Origin: a virus
Length of the DNA: 42,127 nt
Reading direction: 5' to 3' (one strand)
Virus record (IMG/VR): IMGVR_UViG_3300010403_000034
Coordinates: 1 to 42,127 of that record
The notes beneath the pieces are model-generated. The model searched no databases and was not told the DNA's origin. It worked only from the letters and a program-made list of their open reading frames with translations. Numbering within the stretch: position 1 is the stretch's first letter; the number at the start of each line of letters is the position of its first letter. Positions 6,781 through 13,426 of this stretch are shown piece by piece. The position numbers were made by a program, and so were the translations under genes.

Positions 6781-6796
6781 GGGGCCGTGCGGCCCC
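6781..6796. terminator. GC hairpin after the stop of the 6808 gene
   Basis: GGGGCC-GTGC-GGCCCC forms a 6-bp stem with a tetraloop. It sits between the stop codon of the upstream gene and the ribosome-binding site of the next. The stop is followed by the conserved stretch TAACCACCCACACC, also seen after the 7237 gene. Confidence 0.5.
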
Positions 6797-6807
6797 GGTG
6801 TGGGTGG

Positions 6808-7191
6808 TTAGCGATTCTCGCGCCGGGCGTCATAGAGAAAGTCACTGTCAGCATCGCAGGCACTACAACCGTCCTTGTAGCGGTTGCCGTGCACGCAGGA
6901 GCCCGTCTCCTGACAGGGGGTACACAGGGCATAGGGGAAGGTGTCCGCCAGGGGGGTGTGGCAGTGGATGCAGGGGCGCATCATCACTTCGTAGCCCGCC
7001 TCCTCGGCGTATGCCTGCTCCTCAGCCAGGCGCTCCGCTTCCATGGTTTCGGCGAGGCACTGGAGCATGGTTATGGCACGACGGTAGGTGAGGTGCTCCG
7101 TTGTCCACGCCGGGTAGCCCTGGCTGCGGCCATGGGCGTAGGCGATCAGGTCGCCGATGGTGTAGTAGCGTTTCTCGGTGGTGCTGTGCAT
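6808..7191 (-). CDS. Zinc-binding hypothetical protein (127 aa)
   Basis: ATG 7191 follows AAGGAGA. The N-terminal half is helical with an acidic coiled segment (AETMEAERLAEEQAYAEEAG). The C-terminal third carries CIHCH, CTPC, CVHG and CSAC motifs, i.e. two candidate zinc ribbons. It is flanked by GC hairpins on both sides, so it may be a separately processed unit within the operon. No family recognised. Confidence 0.72.
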   Translation of the reverse strand: MHSTTEKRYYTIGDLIAYAHGRSQGYPAWTTEHLTYRRAITMLQCLAETMEAERLAEEQAYAEEAGYEVMMRPCIHCHTPLADTFPYALCTPCQETGSCVHGNRYKDGCSACDADSDFLYDARRENR

Positions 7192-7205
7192 GGTTGTCTC
7201 CTTAC

Positions 7206-7224
7206 GGGGGAGCGCTGCGCCCCC
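7206..7224. terminator. GC hairpin after the ArdC-like gene
   Basis: A GGGG(A)GCG / CGCCCCC stem of about 7 bp with one bulge lies directly downstream of the ArdC-like gene's stop. It is preceded on the coding strand by the conserved TAACCACCCACACC stretch and followed by the AAGGAGA site of the next gene. Confidence 0.45.
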
Positions 7225-7236
7225 GGGTGTGGGTGG

Positions 7237-8115
7237 TTAGGCGTCGTCCTGCCCCGGCTCCCGCGTCACGAGCTCCGGTCCCAGGATATGATCGACCGCC
7301 TTCTGCGCCTGCCCTGCTGCAGTGACCAGCAGTTTCACATCGCCGCGTAGGCACTCGAGCCAGCCCTTGAGATACGCCGCGCTGTTATCGATCACGTCGT
7401 TCTCGATGCCGCAGTGGCCGCACAGATAGGCGGCGCCCATCTCGGCAACGAGCTCCTCCCTGGCATAGCGCGGCGTCCCGAACGCGACGGCGTCCACCAG
7501 GCTCTCGCGGCTCAGGCGGTCCGTGTGCCCGGTTGAATGCGTCAGCTCATGGAAGAGCGTGGCGTAGTAGGCTTCGCGCTTGGGGAAGCGGGCCAGGTCG
7601 GGCATGTGCACCTCGTCCGTGCGCGGGCGGTAGAAGGCCTGGCTGCTGCCGTGCATGATCGCCGGGCGTAGCGGGTAGTTGGTCACCACCTTCTCGCACT
7701 GCTCGAGGGGTGTGTGATCGAAGACCGTCTCCTCCGGGAGGGCGGGTATGGCCACGCCCTCAAGCTGCGGGGCACAGAACACATTGTAATACTTGAGGAC
7801 AAAGCGGCTCTCGATCTCGCCGTCGCCGTTGGTCCCTTCGTACTTCTTCCAGAACACAATCGGCGTCGACTTCTCGCCCTTCTTGACGTTCCCTCCGGCC
7901 TGTCGGACCTGGTTGAACGTCGCCCAGAACGGCGAGCTATACGACTGCGCGCCGAGCATCCACACGTTGATGCCACGGTAGGCGCGCTGGCTGAAGAGGT
8001 TGCGGGGCAGACCGGCCTGGCTGTTCCACGGTTTCGTCCAGGCGCAGACGCCGTCTTCCAGCAGCTTCGTGATGCGGTCGGTGATAATCTGATAGGCAAT
8101 GCTCATGGTCGCCAT
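7237..8115 (-). CDS. ardC: ArdC-like antirestriction protein with zinc metallopeptidase domain
   Basis: A 292-residue product with the two-domain layout of ArdC/DUF1738 proteins. The N-terminal region, about 5-130, is of the ssDNA-binding type (ITKLLEDGVCAWTKPW, NVWML, GGNVKKGEKSTPIVFWK). The C-terminal zincin domain carries HELTHSTGH at about residues 187-195 (HExxH with a third ligand), followed by a conserved E/A-E-ELVAEMGA helix. ArdC proteins protect incoming DNA against host restriction and bind single-stranded DNA. Length matches the family. It is the most clearly functional gene of the minus-strand operon and supports an early, host-defence role for that operon. Whether the peptidase site is active is unknown. 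Confidence 0.9.
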   Translation of the reverse strand: MATMSIAYQIITDRITKLLEDGVCAWTKPWNSQAGLPRNLFSQRAYRGINVWMLGAQSYSSPFWATFNQVRQAGGNVKKGEKSTPIVFWKKYEGTNGDGEIESRFVLKYYNVFCAPQLEGVAIPALPEETVFDHTPLEQCEKVVTNYPLRPAIMHGSSQAFYRPRTDEVHMPDLARFPKREAYYATLFHELTHSTGHTDRLSRESLVDAVAFGTPRYAREELVAEMGAAYLCGHCGIENDVIDNSAAYLKGWLECLRGDVKLLVTAAGQAQKAVDHILGPELVTREPGQDDA

Positions 8116-8150
8116 GGTATACTGTCCTTTGCTGTGCGGTCATGATGGTG

Positions 8151-8184
8151 ACGGCCCGGTGCTGTCTCAAGCAGCCCGGGCCGT
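8151..8184. terminator. Long GC hairpin after the 8190 gene
   Basis: ACGGCCCGG-T-GCTG pairs with CAGC-CCGGGCCGT, a 13-bp stem with a single bulge and a 7-nt loop. It lies between the stop of the 8190 gene (again followed by TAACCAC) and the ArdC-like gene. No T-tract. Confidence 0.5.
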
Positions 8185-8189
8185 GGTGG

Positions 8190-8687
8190 TTAGAGGCGAT
8201 GTGTCAGTGCCAGCGCGACTGGCGTGGGTGGACTGGTCGCGGCGGCCTCCTCGATGGCCTGCCAGTCGGGCTCGGGTCCCTCGAGCGGCACCTGGCAGAC
8301 AACCACCCAGCGGTAGCAGGGCTCCATCCACCAGTGGCCTGTGTCATTCTCGCGCCGGCGCTCCTCGCCGGTCGGCTCGTTGGTGAAGATCGTCAGCACC
8401 CGGCGGCCGAGCACGTACACCCACTCGATCATCAGGGCGAACTCGGTCTCGTCGTCATGCGTGTAGGTCATCTCGCCGCATCCACTGTCCTCATACGGCT
8501 CGCCCAGGTGGCGTAAGCCGCCAGGGTTGCGGTCAATCACGTTGGTGACAAAGTGTTGCAGGCTCGGGTAGCAGTGGTAGGTGCGCCAGAGCTCGGGTCC
8601 AAGCCAGGTCGGGTAACTATCCATCCCGTGATAAATCCCACGCCAGCCATCAGATTGTGCAACAGCAATGACTCCTCGGGTACTCAT
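8190..8687 (-). CDS. Conserved hypothetical protein with RG-N-terminus and YHGMDSYPTWLG motif (165 aa)
   Basis: The product begins MSTRGVIAVAQSDGWRGIYHGMDSYPTWLG. This resembles a class of actinobacterial and phage hypothetical proteins that start with an M-x-TRG segment followed by a Y-H/N-x-x-D-x-YPxxLG motif; that resemblance is from memory and not tested. The rest alternates acidic and aromatic segments (TGHWWMEPCYRWVVVCQ). No catalytic motif can be assigned. The next upstream stop reads TAACCACCCAAGGAGA, so the conserved post-stop stretch merges here with this gene's ribosome-binding site. Confidence 0.75.
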   Translation of the reverse strand: MSTRGVIAVAQSDGWRGIYHGMDSYPTWLGPELWRTYHCYPSLQHFVTNVIDRNPGGLRHLGEPYEDSGCGEMTYTHDDETEFALMIEWVYVLGRRVLTIFTNEPTGEERRRENDTGHWWMEPCYRWVVVCQVPLEGPEPDWQAIEEAAATSPPTPVALALTHRL

Positions 8688-8705
8688 GTGGGTCTCCTTG
8701 GGTGG

Positions 8706-9179
8706 TTAGGCTGCGACGGTTGTCAGGTCATACTCGTACGTCAGTCGTTCCTCCTCTTTGGCCCGGGCCTTGAGCCACTGCCGCACCTTGCCGCGAATCA
8801 TGACCATGAAGTAGCCGACAGGATTGCCACCGTGCGTCGTGGCATGGCGTCTGTACCAGCACTCGGCGAGTAACTCCTGCGTCCAGTCATCGAAGGTGGC
8901 GCGGTCGAGATGGCCCCGGTAGAGGCGCACGCACTGCGCCAGTTGGGAGATGACGAAGCCTTCGGGGTCGTAGAGCTCGCCGTACCCACCACTGCCCTCG
9001 TGCTGGGGATACGCGCGCTTGCAGTAGCCGGGGCAGTAGTAGCCGCGGTGCCGCGCGGCGTGGGCGGTGGACTCGGGGATGCCGCGGGCGCGGAGTTCGG
9101 CGATGGTCTCGGTGCCGGTGAGGTAGACGCGCTCGGCGGTCAGGTCCGGGCGGTAGGTGAGGCGGCGTGCTATAGTCAT
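8706..9179 (-). CDS. Possible sigma-factor-like or zinc-binding regulatory protein (157 aa)
   Basis: The start is set at ATG 9179; a longer start at 9203 is possible. The N-terminal half has a helix-turn-helix-like segment (TIAELRARGIPESTAHAARH) and a CPGYCKR motif. The C-terminal half (ATFDDWTQELLAECWYRR ... PVGYFMVMIRGKVRQWLKAR) resembles sigma-70 region 2, where D-x-x-QE-x-x-x-x-x-W is followed by a helix ending in R/K-x-x-x-R. I infer a transcription-related role, weakly. The ribosome-binding site lies in the loop of a small hairpin (9183-9199). Confidence 0.6.
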   Translation of the reverse strand: MTIARRLTYRPDLTAERVYLTGTETIAELRARGIPESTAHAARHRGYYCPGYCKRAYPQHEGSGGYGELYDPEGFVISQLAQCVRLYRGHLDRATFDDWTQELLAECWYRRHATTHGGNPVGYFMVMIRGKVRQWLKARAKEEERLTYEYDLTTVAA

Positions 9180-9182
9180 GGC

Positions 9183-9199
9183 GTATGATCTCCTCATAC
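9183..9199 (-). promoter_or_regulatory. Hairpin presenting the Shine-Dalgarno sequence in its loop
   Basis: On the coding strand GTATGA-GGAGA-TCATAC forms a perfect 6-bp stem whose 5-nt loop is the GGAGA ribosome-binding sequence of the 8706 gene. The ATG follows three bases after the stem. This could set or regulate translation efficiency. Confidence 0.45.
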
Positions 9200-9219
9200 A
9201 CATGTGGGTATGTGCGTAA

Positions 9220-9250
9220 GGGCCGGTGCCCCTGGCGTGGGGCCCGGCCC
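9220..9250. terminator. GC hairpin between the 9257 and 8706 genes
   Basis: GGGCCGG-T-GCCCC pairs with GGGGC-CCGGCCC, a 12-bp stem with one bulge and a 6-nt loop. It is located just after the stop of the 9257 gene. No T-tract. Confidence 0.5.
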
Positions 9251-9256
9251 GTCGTG

Positions 9257-9595
9257 TTACAACTGCTCGCTAAAGTTCTCCTCGATCCACTGCGCCAGCT
9301 CCTCGAAGCTGAATCCTCCATCGTTCCGCAGGCTGGCTCTGCCTACCGGATCGTCGATCGTCACGCTGGCCCACTCCCGCACGCAGGTGGGCAGATGGCC
9401 GGTCTCTCCTTCGTAGAGATACCAGCGCATGCGGGGATTCTTCTTGGTCCACTCGCCACCGATCCACTGGCGGTGCAGGTCGGTGAGGACACCGAGGACG
9501 CAGAAGCCCTCGTCGTCATGCAGGGAACCACAGACCTGTGCATACGTCCCACTGCGTAACGCTTCCACCCACTGCTGCTTTATCGCTGTGTTCAT
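9257..9595 (-). CDS. Phage protein of the ALRSGxYxQ / CVLGVLxDL type, copy 1 (112 aa)
   Basis: MNTAIKQQWVEALRSGTYAQ..., then CVLGVLTDLH and a C-terminal FSFEELAQWIEENF. I recognise the pattern, K-x-x-W-x-x-ALRSG-x-Y-x-Q followed by C-x-LGVL-x-DL, as a widespread phage hypothetical family of unknown function. The gene is adjacent to a clear paralogue (9605-9946), only 9 bp away, so it arose by tandem duplication. Confidence 0.8.
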   Translation of the reverse strand: MNTAIKQQWVEALRSGTYAQVCGSLHDDEGFCVLGVLTDLHRQWIGGEWTKKNPRMRWYLYEGETGHLPTCVREWASVTIDDPVGRASLRNDGGFSFEELAQWIEENFSEQL

Positions 9596-9604
9596 CCGGT
9601 TCTC

Positions 9605-9946
9605 CTAAAGATTGTTCTCGATGTACAGCGCCAACTCCTCGAAGCTCAGGCCCTCTCTCCCGCGTGCATCGTTCAAGCGCTCGAGTTCAGTGAGCGTGTC
9701 CTCGTGAATGTCCGCCCAGGCTCGGACTGCCTTGGCCGGGAAGCTGTGGTTCTCCAGGTAGAACCAGGCACGTCTGTGGCCGAGCTGGATCCAGCCCTTG
9801 CGACCATGCGCCTGGCTGTGCAGGTCGCAGAGCACGCCGTTGACACAGTACCTGTCGTCCTCCATGGCGCGGAGCTCCATCTGGCCCTGCGCATACGTCC
9901 CACTCCGTAACGCGTCGACCCATTGCTGCTTAATCTGCTGGTTCAT
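9605..9946 (-). CDS. Phage protein of the ALRSGxYxQ / CVLGVLxDL type, copy 2 (113 aa)
   Basis: The start is set at ATG 9946; the frame is open further upstream but that part overlaps another gene. The product starts MNQQIKQQWVDALRSGTYAQGQ and has YCVNGVLCDLHS and a C-terminal LSFEELALYIENNL, matching the neighbour at 9257 along its whole length. The middle (about residues 40-80) has diverged most. It overlaps the upstream gene's end by 17 bp. Confidence 0.8.
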   Translation of the reverse strand: MNQQIKQQWVDALRSGTYAQGQMELRAMEDDRYCVNGVLCDLHSQAHGRKGWIQLGHRRAWFYLENHSFPAKAVRAWADIHEDTLTELERLNDARGREGLSFEELALYIENNL

Positions 9947-10202
9947 CGGTGCTCTCCTCAAAGGGATTGTCGTTGTCGGCTGGCCTGGACACACTCCAGA
10001 CCTGGCCATGGTGGGCAAGCCACGCGAGCAGGCTGTCGCGCTCCTCGCCCATGAGGTACAGGGTATAGGTCTCGAGGACGTCCATCTCATTGGGCAGGAC
10101 GGGCGTGCAGACCACGACCAGCGTGTGCTTCTGCTCGCACACTTCCACGATCTGATCCAGGTTGAGCCAGTGGCCCTGGCTGAGGCGTAGCATCTGGGGC
10201 AT
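9930..10202 (-). CDS. Small acidic hypothetical protein (90 aa)
   Basis: The start is set at ATG 10202 behind AAGGAGA. The product begins MPQMLRLSQGHWLNLDQIVEV, continues with a beta strand (TLVVVCTPVLP) and an acidic tail (NDNPFEESTDEPAD). It looks like a small single-domain protein whose N-terminal segment resembles SH3-like or LysM-like strands. Its first 116 bases are also inside the open frame of the upstream zinc-ribbon gene, an unusually long overlap. Confidence 0.68.
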   Translation of the reverse strand: MPQMLRLSQGHWLNLDQIVEVCEQKHTLVVVCTPVLPNEMDVLETYTLYLMGEERDSLLAWLAHHGQVWSVSRPADNDNPFEESTDEPAD

Positions 10203-10494
10203 TGGTTCTCTCCTTCTCGCTGACGCTGGCATCGACCAGCGTGTAGGGGATAGGGGTGTCGTCGTCCTCGCCCGGATGCGCCTCCTCGTAGGTGAGACGC
10301 AGCTCGTGCTCGTCACTCAGGTGGCTGCACGCCACACACTCGATCGTCCCCCACTCATCGAGCTGGAGAAACTCCACCTCCTCGATGAACGTGTAGCTCG
10401 CGCCATCCGGATCGCACTGGATGCGCGTGCGTTGCCAGAGGTGCTCCTGCACAATGAACTCGTCTTCGTTCGTACACTTCGGACACCGTAGCAT
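10087..10494 (-). CDS. Zinc-ribbon protein, paralogue of the 3977 gene; C-terminus uncertain
   Basis: MLRCPKCTNEDEF..., later CVACSH and HELRLTYEEAHPGEDDD, matches the first half of the 3977 protein (CPKC, acidic strand region, C-x-x-C, RL motif). The expected end is near residue 95. The frame instead stays open for 116 bases into the next gene, and that tail (PDATPQPGPLAQPGSDRG...) looks like out-of-frame translation. Either a base is missing or extra near 10205, or the overlap is genuine. Confidence 0.72.
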   Translation of the reverse strand: MLRCPKCTNEDEFIVQEHLWQRTRIQCDPDGASYTFIEEVEFLQLDEWGTIECVACSHLSDEHELRLTYEEAHPGEDDDTPIPYTLVDASVSEKERTNAPDATPQPGPLAQPGSDRGSVRAEAHAGRGLHARPAQ

Positions 10495-10749
10495 CTAGTC
10501 CTCCTTCGTGGTCGGCCAGGGGGCACAGCCCCGGGCCTCGAGCCAGCGTTGATCGCGGGGTGTGAACAAGCGGCCTAACTGTTGGAAGCGCTCGGCGGCT
10601 TGCTTGAGACAGGGCTTTTCAATCGAGGGCATGCCGGCGAGGCGGACCTCCTTGAGCACCAGGTCGCGGAGTTCCGGCCAGGTGACGTAGCGCTGGGCCT
10701 GGTAGACGCGCAGCGCCACACGCACGGGATAGAGCAGCTTCGCTGTCAT
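10495..10749 (-). CDS. Small basic hypothetical protein (84 aa)
   Basis: MTAKLLYPVRVALRVYQAQRYVTWPELRDLVLKE... is an 84-residue, mainly helical, basic protein. The segment YVTWPELRDLVLKEVRLAG could be a helix-turn-helix, but this is not convincing. The stop (TAG) directly abuts the ATG of the next zinc-ribbon gene. It starts 4 bp after the preceding gene's stop without a clear ribosome-binding site, implying coupled translation. Confidence 0.68.
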   Translation of the reverse strand: MTAKLLYPVRVALRVYQAQRYVTWPELRDLVLKEVRLAGMPSIEKPCLKQAAERFQQLGRLFTPRDQRWLEARGCAPWPTTKED

Positions 10750-10753
10750 AGGG

Positions 10754-11077
10754 TTACGCCTTCCCCCGAAAGTTGAGGGCGCTCTCCAGCAGGTTCCAGG
10801 CCCACTCGAACGCGCCGCTGTCGTTGTGCGCCACGATGCGCCGGGCGTACCAGTTGGCGAGGCTCTTCTCGAGGAGTGGGTTCACCGTCCAGAGCACATG
10901 GCCCAGGTACTCCTCCATGGGGAAGCGCACCGGGAGCGGATCGTTGCGATCGTCCGCGGTGTACAGACACAGGGCGCCGCCGACACAGTAACAGGTGTCG
11001 CTCCAGGCGTTCGGGTTCGTCGTCGGGTTGGGATAGGCCGCGCGAATCTCGGCCATGGTGAAGACAAGAGGGGGCAT
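10754..11077 (-). CDS. YCxGGA-type phage protein, copy 1 (107 aa)
   Basis: The start is set at ATG 11077 behind AAGGAGT. The product has CYCVGGALCLYTAD, a middle FPMEEYLGHVLWTVNPLL and an end ARRIVAHNDSGAFEWAWNLLES. These features match the next upstream gene (11121-11432): YCIGGACLMFE, FPEEAILANTLQTYNP, ACSIIEHNDASRFEEGWAAL. The C-x-GG-x-x-C core is also distantly like the C-x-LGVL-x-D core of the 9257/9605 pair. Function unknown. Confidence 0.78.
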   Translation of the reverse strand: MPPLVFTMAEIRAAYPNPTTNPNAWSDTCYCVGGALCLYTADDRNDPLPVRFPMEEYLGHVLWTVNPLLEKSLANWYARRIVAHNDSGAFEWAWNLLESALNFRGKA

Positions 11078-11092
11078 GGCACGACTCCTTGA

Positions 11093-11110
11093 GGGGAGCG
11101 GAGGCTCCCC
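11093..11110. terminator. GC hairpin after the 11121 gene
   Basis: GGGGAGC-GGAG-GCTCCCC gives a 7-bp stem with a tetraloop. It lies between the stop of the 11121 gene (followed by TAACCAT) and the next ribosome-binding site. Confidence 0.5.
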
Positions 11111-11120
11111 CGGTGCATGG

Positions 11121-11432
11121 TTAGTGACTGACGCGGATGCTGGCCAGGTCGAGGGCGGCCCAGCCTTCCTCAAAGCGGCTGGCATCGTTATGCTCGATGA
11201 TCGAGCAGGCGAACTCGTACGCCTCGCGGTCGGACAGCGCCGGGTTGTAGGTCTGGAGTGTGTTGGCAAGGATGGCCTCCTCGGGGAAGCGCTCGCAGTT
11301 GGGGTACGAGGTGATCGGGTTGCCCTTCTCGAACATGAGGCAGGCGCCGCCGATACAGTACGTGCCTGCTTCGGCCCGGCTCTCTTCGACCGGGTGCGGG
11401 TAGTGGTGTCGGATGTCGTCAGCAAGGGACAT
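11121..11432 (-). CDS. YCxGGA-type phage protein, copy 2 (103 aa)
   Basis: ATG 11432 follows AGAGGAG. The 103-residue product begins MSLADDIRHHYPHPVEESRAEAG and shares the YCIGGAC core and the IIEHNDASRFEEGW region with its downstream neighbour. The two form a second tandem paralogue pair in this operon. No metal site beyond the two core cysteines; function unknown. Confidence 0.78.
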   Translation of the reverse strand: MSLADDIRHHYPHPVEESRAEAGTYCIGGACLMFEKGNPITSYPNCERFPEEAILANTLQTYNPALSDREAYEFACSIIEHNDASRFEEGWAALDLASIRVSH

Positions 11433-11444
11433 GGGCAGACTCCT

Positions 11445-11774
11445 CTAGTAGCGGGTGGGATCACGGACGATCGTCCGTTGGCTTTCTGTGCGGGCCGCCT
11501 CCTGGCACTCGCGCCAGACGCTGTCGCGCATGCGGGGAAGGAAGCCGAACTTGTGGACGTGGCGCGTCCACCAGGCCGCCTCGTCCCACTCGCTCTCGAG
11601 GGTCATGCCACGCACGTAGGCGAGTGAGTCGTGCATGGTCCATCCCAGCCGGTACTCGGCCTGGCGTGCGTCGACAAAGGCCAGGCGCGCGCGGCAGTCG
11701 CTCAGATTGGCCGCCATGGCAGCGGGACTGACGAGCAGACAGACGAGGGTGGCAGTCATGATGCGTCGGTACAT
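11445..11774 (-). CDS. Small exported protein with signal peptide (109 aa)
   Basis: The start is set at ATG 11774 behind GGAGC. The N-terminus, MYRRIMTATLVCLLVSPAAM-A-A, is a clean signal peptide with an A-x-A cleavage site near residue 21. The mature part has two cysteines (DCRARL and WRECQEAAR) that could form a disulphide. A periplasmic phage protein could serve superinfection exclusion or lysis control; there is no motif to choose. It overlaps nothing and is 12 bp upstream of the 11121 gene. Confidence 0.72.
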   Translation of the reverse strand: MYRRIMTATLVCLLVSPAAMAANLSDCRARLAFVDARQAEYRLGWTMHDSLAYVRGMTLESEWDEAAWWTRHVHKFGFLPRMRDSVWRECQEAARTESQRTIVRDPTRY

Positions 11775-11814
11775 AGCGATGCTCCATTTGCATGAGATGC
11801 AAGTCGAGGGCGAT

Positions 11815-11838
11815 GTGGCCCGGTTCACCCCGGGCCAC
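11815..11838. terminator. GC hairpin after the larger SWIM gene
   Basis: GTGGCCCGG-TTCACC-CCGGGCCAC is a perfect 9-bp stem with a 6-nt loop. It is positioned between the SWIM gene's stop and the exported-protein gene. Confidence 0.5.
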
Positions 11839-11848
11839 GTGGCAGGCA

Positions 11849-12841
11849 CTACTTGCCCGTGTAGCGTGAGGGCTTCGGGAAGAACGCGTGCAGCAGGCGT
11901 TTCATGAAGCTCTCATCATGATCCACCTCGGTCTTCATCAGGCGCTCCAGGGTGGCGAGCACGGTGGGCAGGCGCTCGAGCACCTCGCCGTCCTGGTGGC
12001 CACGCATGGTGTACATCAGCTCGAAGTTTTCGACCTTCACTTTGATGTTGAGGGACGCGCCGGCCTCGGGCAGGAACGGCCCGAGGTCTTCCTTGAGGAT
12101 CACCGGCGCGGGCTCGTACTCGGTGGTGGCGAGCACCAGCGGGGGCAGCTCGGGGAGCGTCTCACCGGCAGGTTCGGACGTCTCTGCGGTGGGGTGAAAG
12201 CCGTTCAGGACGTGCGTGATGGTCGAGCCAAGAGTCGTCAACATGGTCGGTTCCTCCGGTTCCTCGGTGTAAGGGCTGTCGTCGTCGTCACAGGGTTCGT
12301 CGTCCAGGTGATCGGTGTCCCGCGCGATGCGGGTGTCTTCGTCGTCCGTGCGGGTCACGAGCTCCGCCAGCGCGGGGGCCGCGGCCTGGCAGGTCGGGCA
12401 GGCGATCACGAACGGATCGGGGCAGACGCGCTGCCAGCACACGACCTCGAGCTCGCGGTGTCCGTCACAGTCCCAGCGGTGGGGATGGGGCACGCGCAGC
12501 TCGGCGAGCTCCTTCAGGTGTTCCTGCACCTTCTTGTGGATGACCACGGCCATGCGGTGCTTGCAGAAGCCAGCGGGGGCGCCCTTCGGGTGCTTCTTCA
12601 GGCCCTTCTCGGCGTCGGGGCAGTGGCAGGCGCCGTTGACGATGTACGTGAGCCCGGCCGTCGTGCCGCTGTCGACTTCGTACTCGCCGTTGCCGAGGGC
12701 CTTGACGCCCTCGCGCAGGACGAGCTCCCCGGCGCGGGCGATGCGCGAGCCGTAGCCCTTCTGTTTTTCCTGGTCGCGCGTGATGGCGTCGGCTACCTGG
12801 GTCTCGACGAGGGCGGCAATGAGTTGCTCTTTCAGTTTCAT
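11849..12841 (-). CDS. SWIM zinc-finger protein with acidic linker (330 aa)
   Basis: ATG 12841 follows GGAGA. Residues about 72-95 hold C-H-C ... F-C-K-H (CHCPDAEKG ... GFCKH), a SWIM zinc finger. Its N-terminal flank has the strand pattern EYEVDSGTTAGLTYIVNG typical of SWIM domains, and further cysteines follow (VCWQRVCPD, CPTCQ). A very acidic linker (DDEDTRIARDTDHLDDEPCDDDDSP) separates a C-terminal domain with predicted beta strands and a helix (DGEVLERLPTVLATLERLM). Phage proteins of this kind are usually unannotated. DNA binding is plausible. It is related in its zinc finger to the 123-aa protein at 3280. Confidence 0.8.
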   Translation of the reverse strand: MKLKEQLIAALVETQVADAITRDQEKQKGYGSRIARAGELVLREGVKALGNGEYEVDSGTTAGLTYIVNGACHCPDAEKGLKKHPKGAPAGFCKHRMAVVIHKKVQEHLKELAELRVPHPHRWDCDGHRELEVVCWQRVCPDPFVIACPTCQAAAPALAELVTRTDDEDTRIARDTDHLDDEPCDDDDSPYTEEPEEPTMLTTLGSTITHVLNGFHPTAETSEPAGETLPELPPLVLATTEYEPAPVILKEDLGPFLPEAGASLNIKVKVENFELMYTMRGHQDGEVLERLPTVLATLERLMKTEVDHDESFMKRLLHAFFPKPSRYTGK

Positions 12842-12908
12842 CTGCTAGAATCTCCATCGGTTGTGTTGAGCGAAGCGCCGGGTGCTGCGAACATCCGGCG
12901 TGCTGTGG

Positions 12909-13178
12909 CTAACGGGCGGTGTGAGTCTGCTGGGTCTTGCATACGGGACACAGGCGGCTCGCGCCGCCTTGTTTTTTGAGGGCGCGCTCGCGCTGACGAT
13001 CTCCTTTCCAGGTGCGCGCGAGCTGCCAGGTAATGCCGGCCTGGCGCACGACTTGCGTGAGCCGGGCTCCCTGCCCGGCCGCATGCTGGGCGAGGCGGGC
13101 ATCCAGGTCCTTGGCGATGCCAAGGTAGTGCCTGGCGTGTTTGTACGGGGCGTCAAAGTGCAGTAAATACACGGTCAT
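12909..13178 (-). CDS. GIY-YIG-like nuclease (89 aa)
   Basis: MTVYLLHFDAPYKHARHYLGIAKDLDARLAQH matches the small phage GIY-YIG family (a YLLHFD strand, HYLGI as the YIG equivalent, then the R-L-x-x-H helix). The C-terminal ERALKKQGGASRLCPVC is also typical. These proteins are single-domain endonucleases, possibly acting on host or competitor DNA, or free-standing mobile nucleases. Length matches that small class. No clear ribosome-binding site is visible, so translation efficiency is uncertain. Confidence 0.85.
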   Translation of the reverse strand: MTVYLLHFDAPYKHARHYLGIAKDLDARLAQHAAGQGARLTQVVRQAGITWQLARTWKGDRQRERALKKQGGASRLCPVCKTQQTHTAR

Positions 13179-13426
13179 GGCGTTTTCCTAAACGTGAAGG
13201 ATGGTTTCGTGTGGGTGCCTGGGTCGCACGCGGCGCCCAGATCTGAGAGATGGCCGAGGAGCCAGCCGGGCGGAGCGCGCCCGGCGGGGCGCGGCGGTGG
13301 CCCGGCGCCCGTCCCCTCCCGGGGGTGGCCTCCGGATCCGGCGCGTGCGCGGCGCCGTGGTGGTCGCGGCCCGGTCTGGTGCGCGGCCGTGGTGCGTCGG
13401 GGGACAGACGTTGCCGCTGCCGCAGG
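13179..13426. other. GC-rich gap without a gene
   Basis: About 250 bp of very GC-rich sequence between the NADAR and GIY-YIG genes. A perfect 7-bp hairpin (GCCGGGC / GCCCGGC, 13265-13285) and other short inverted repeats are visible. Open frames exist on both strands, but they are proline/arginine-rich, lack ribosome-binding sites and do not resemble genes. Confidence 0.5.
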
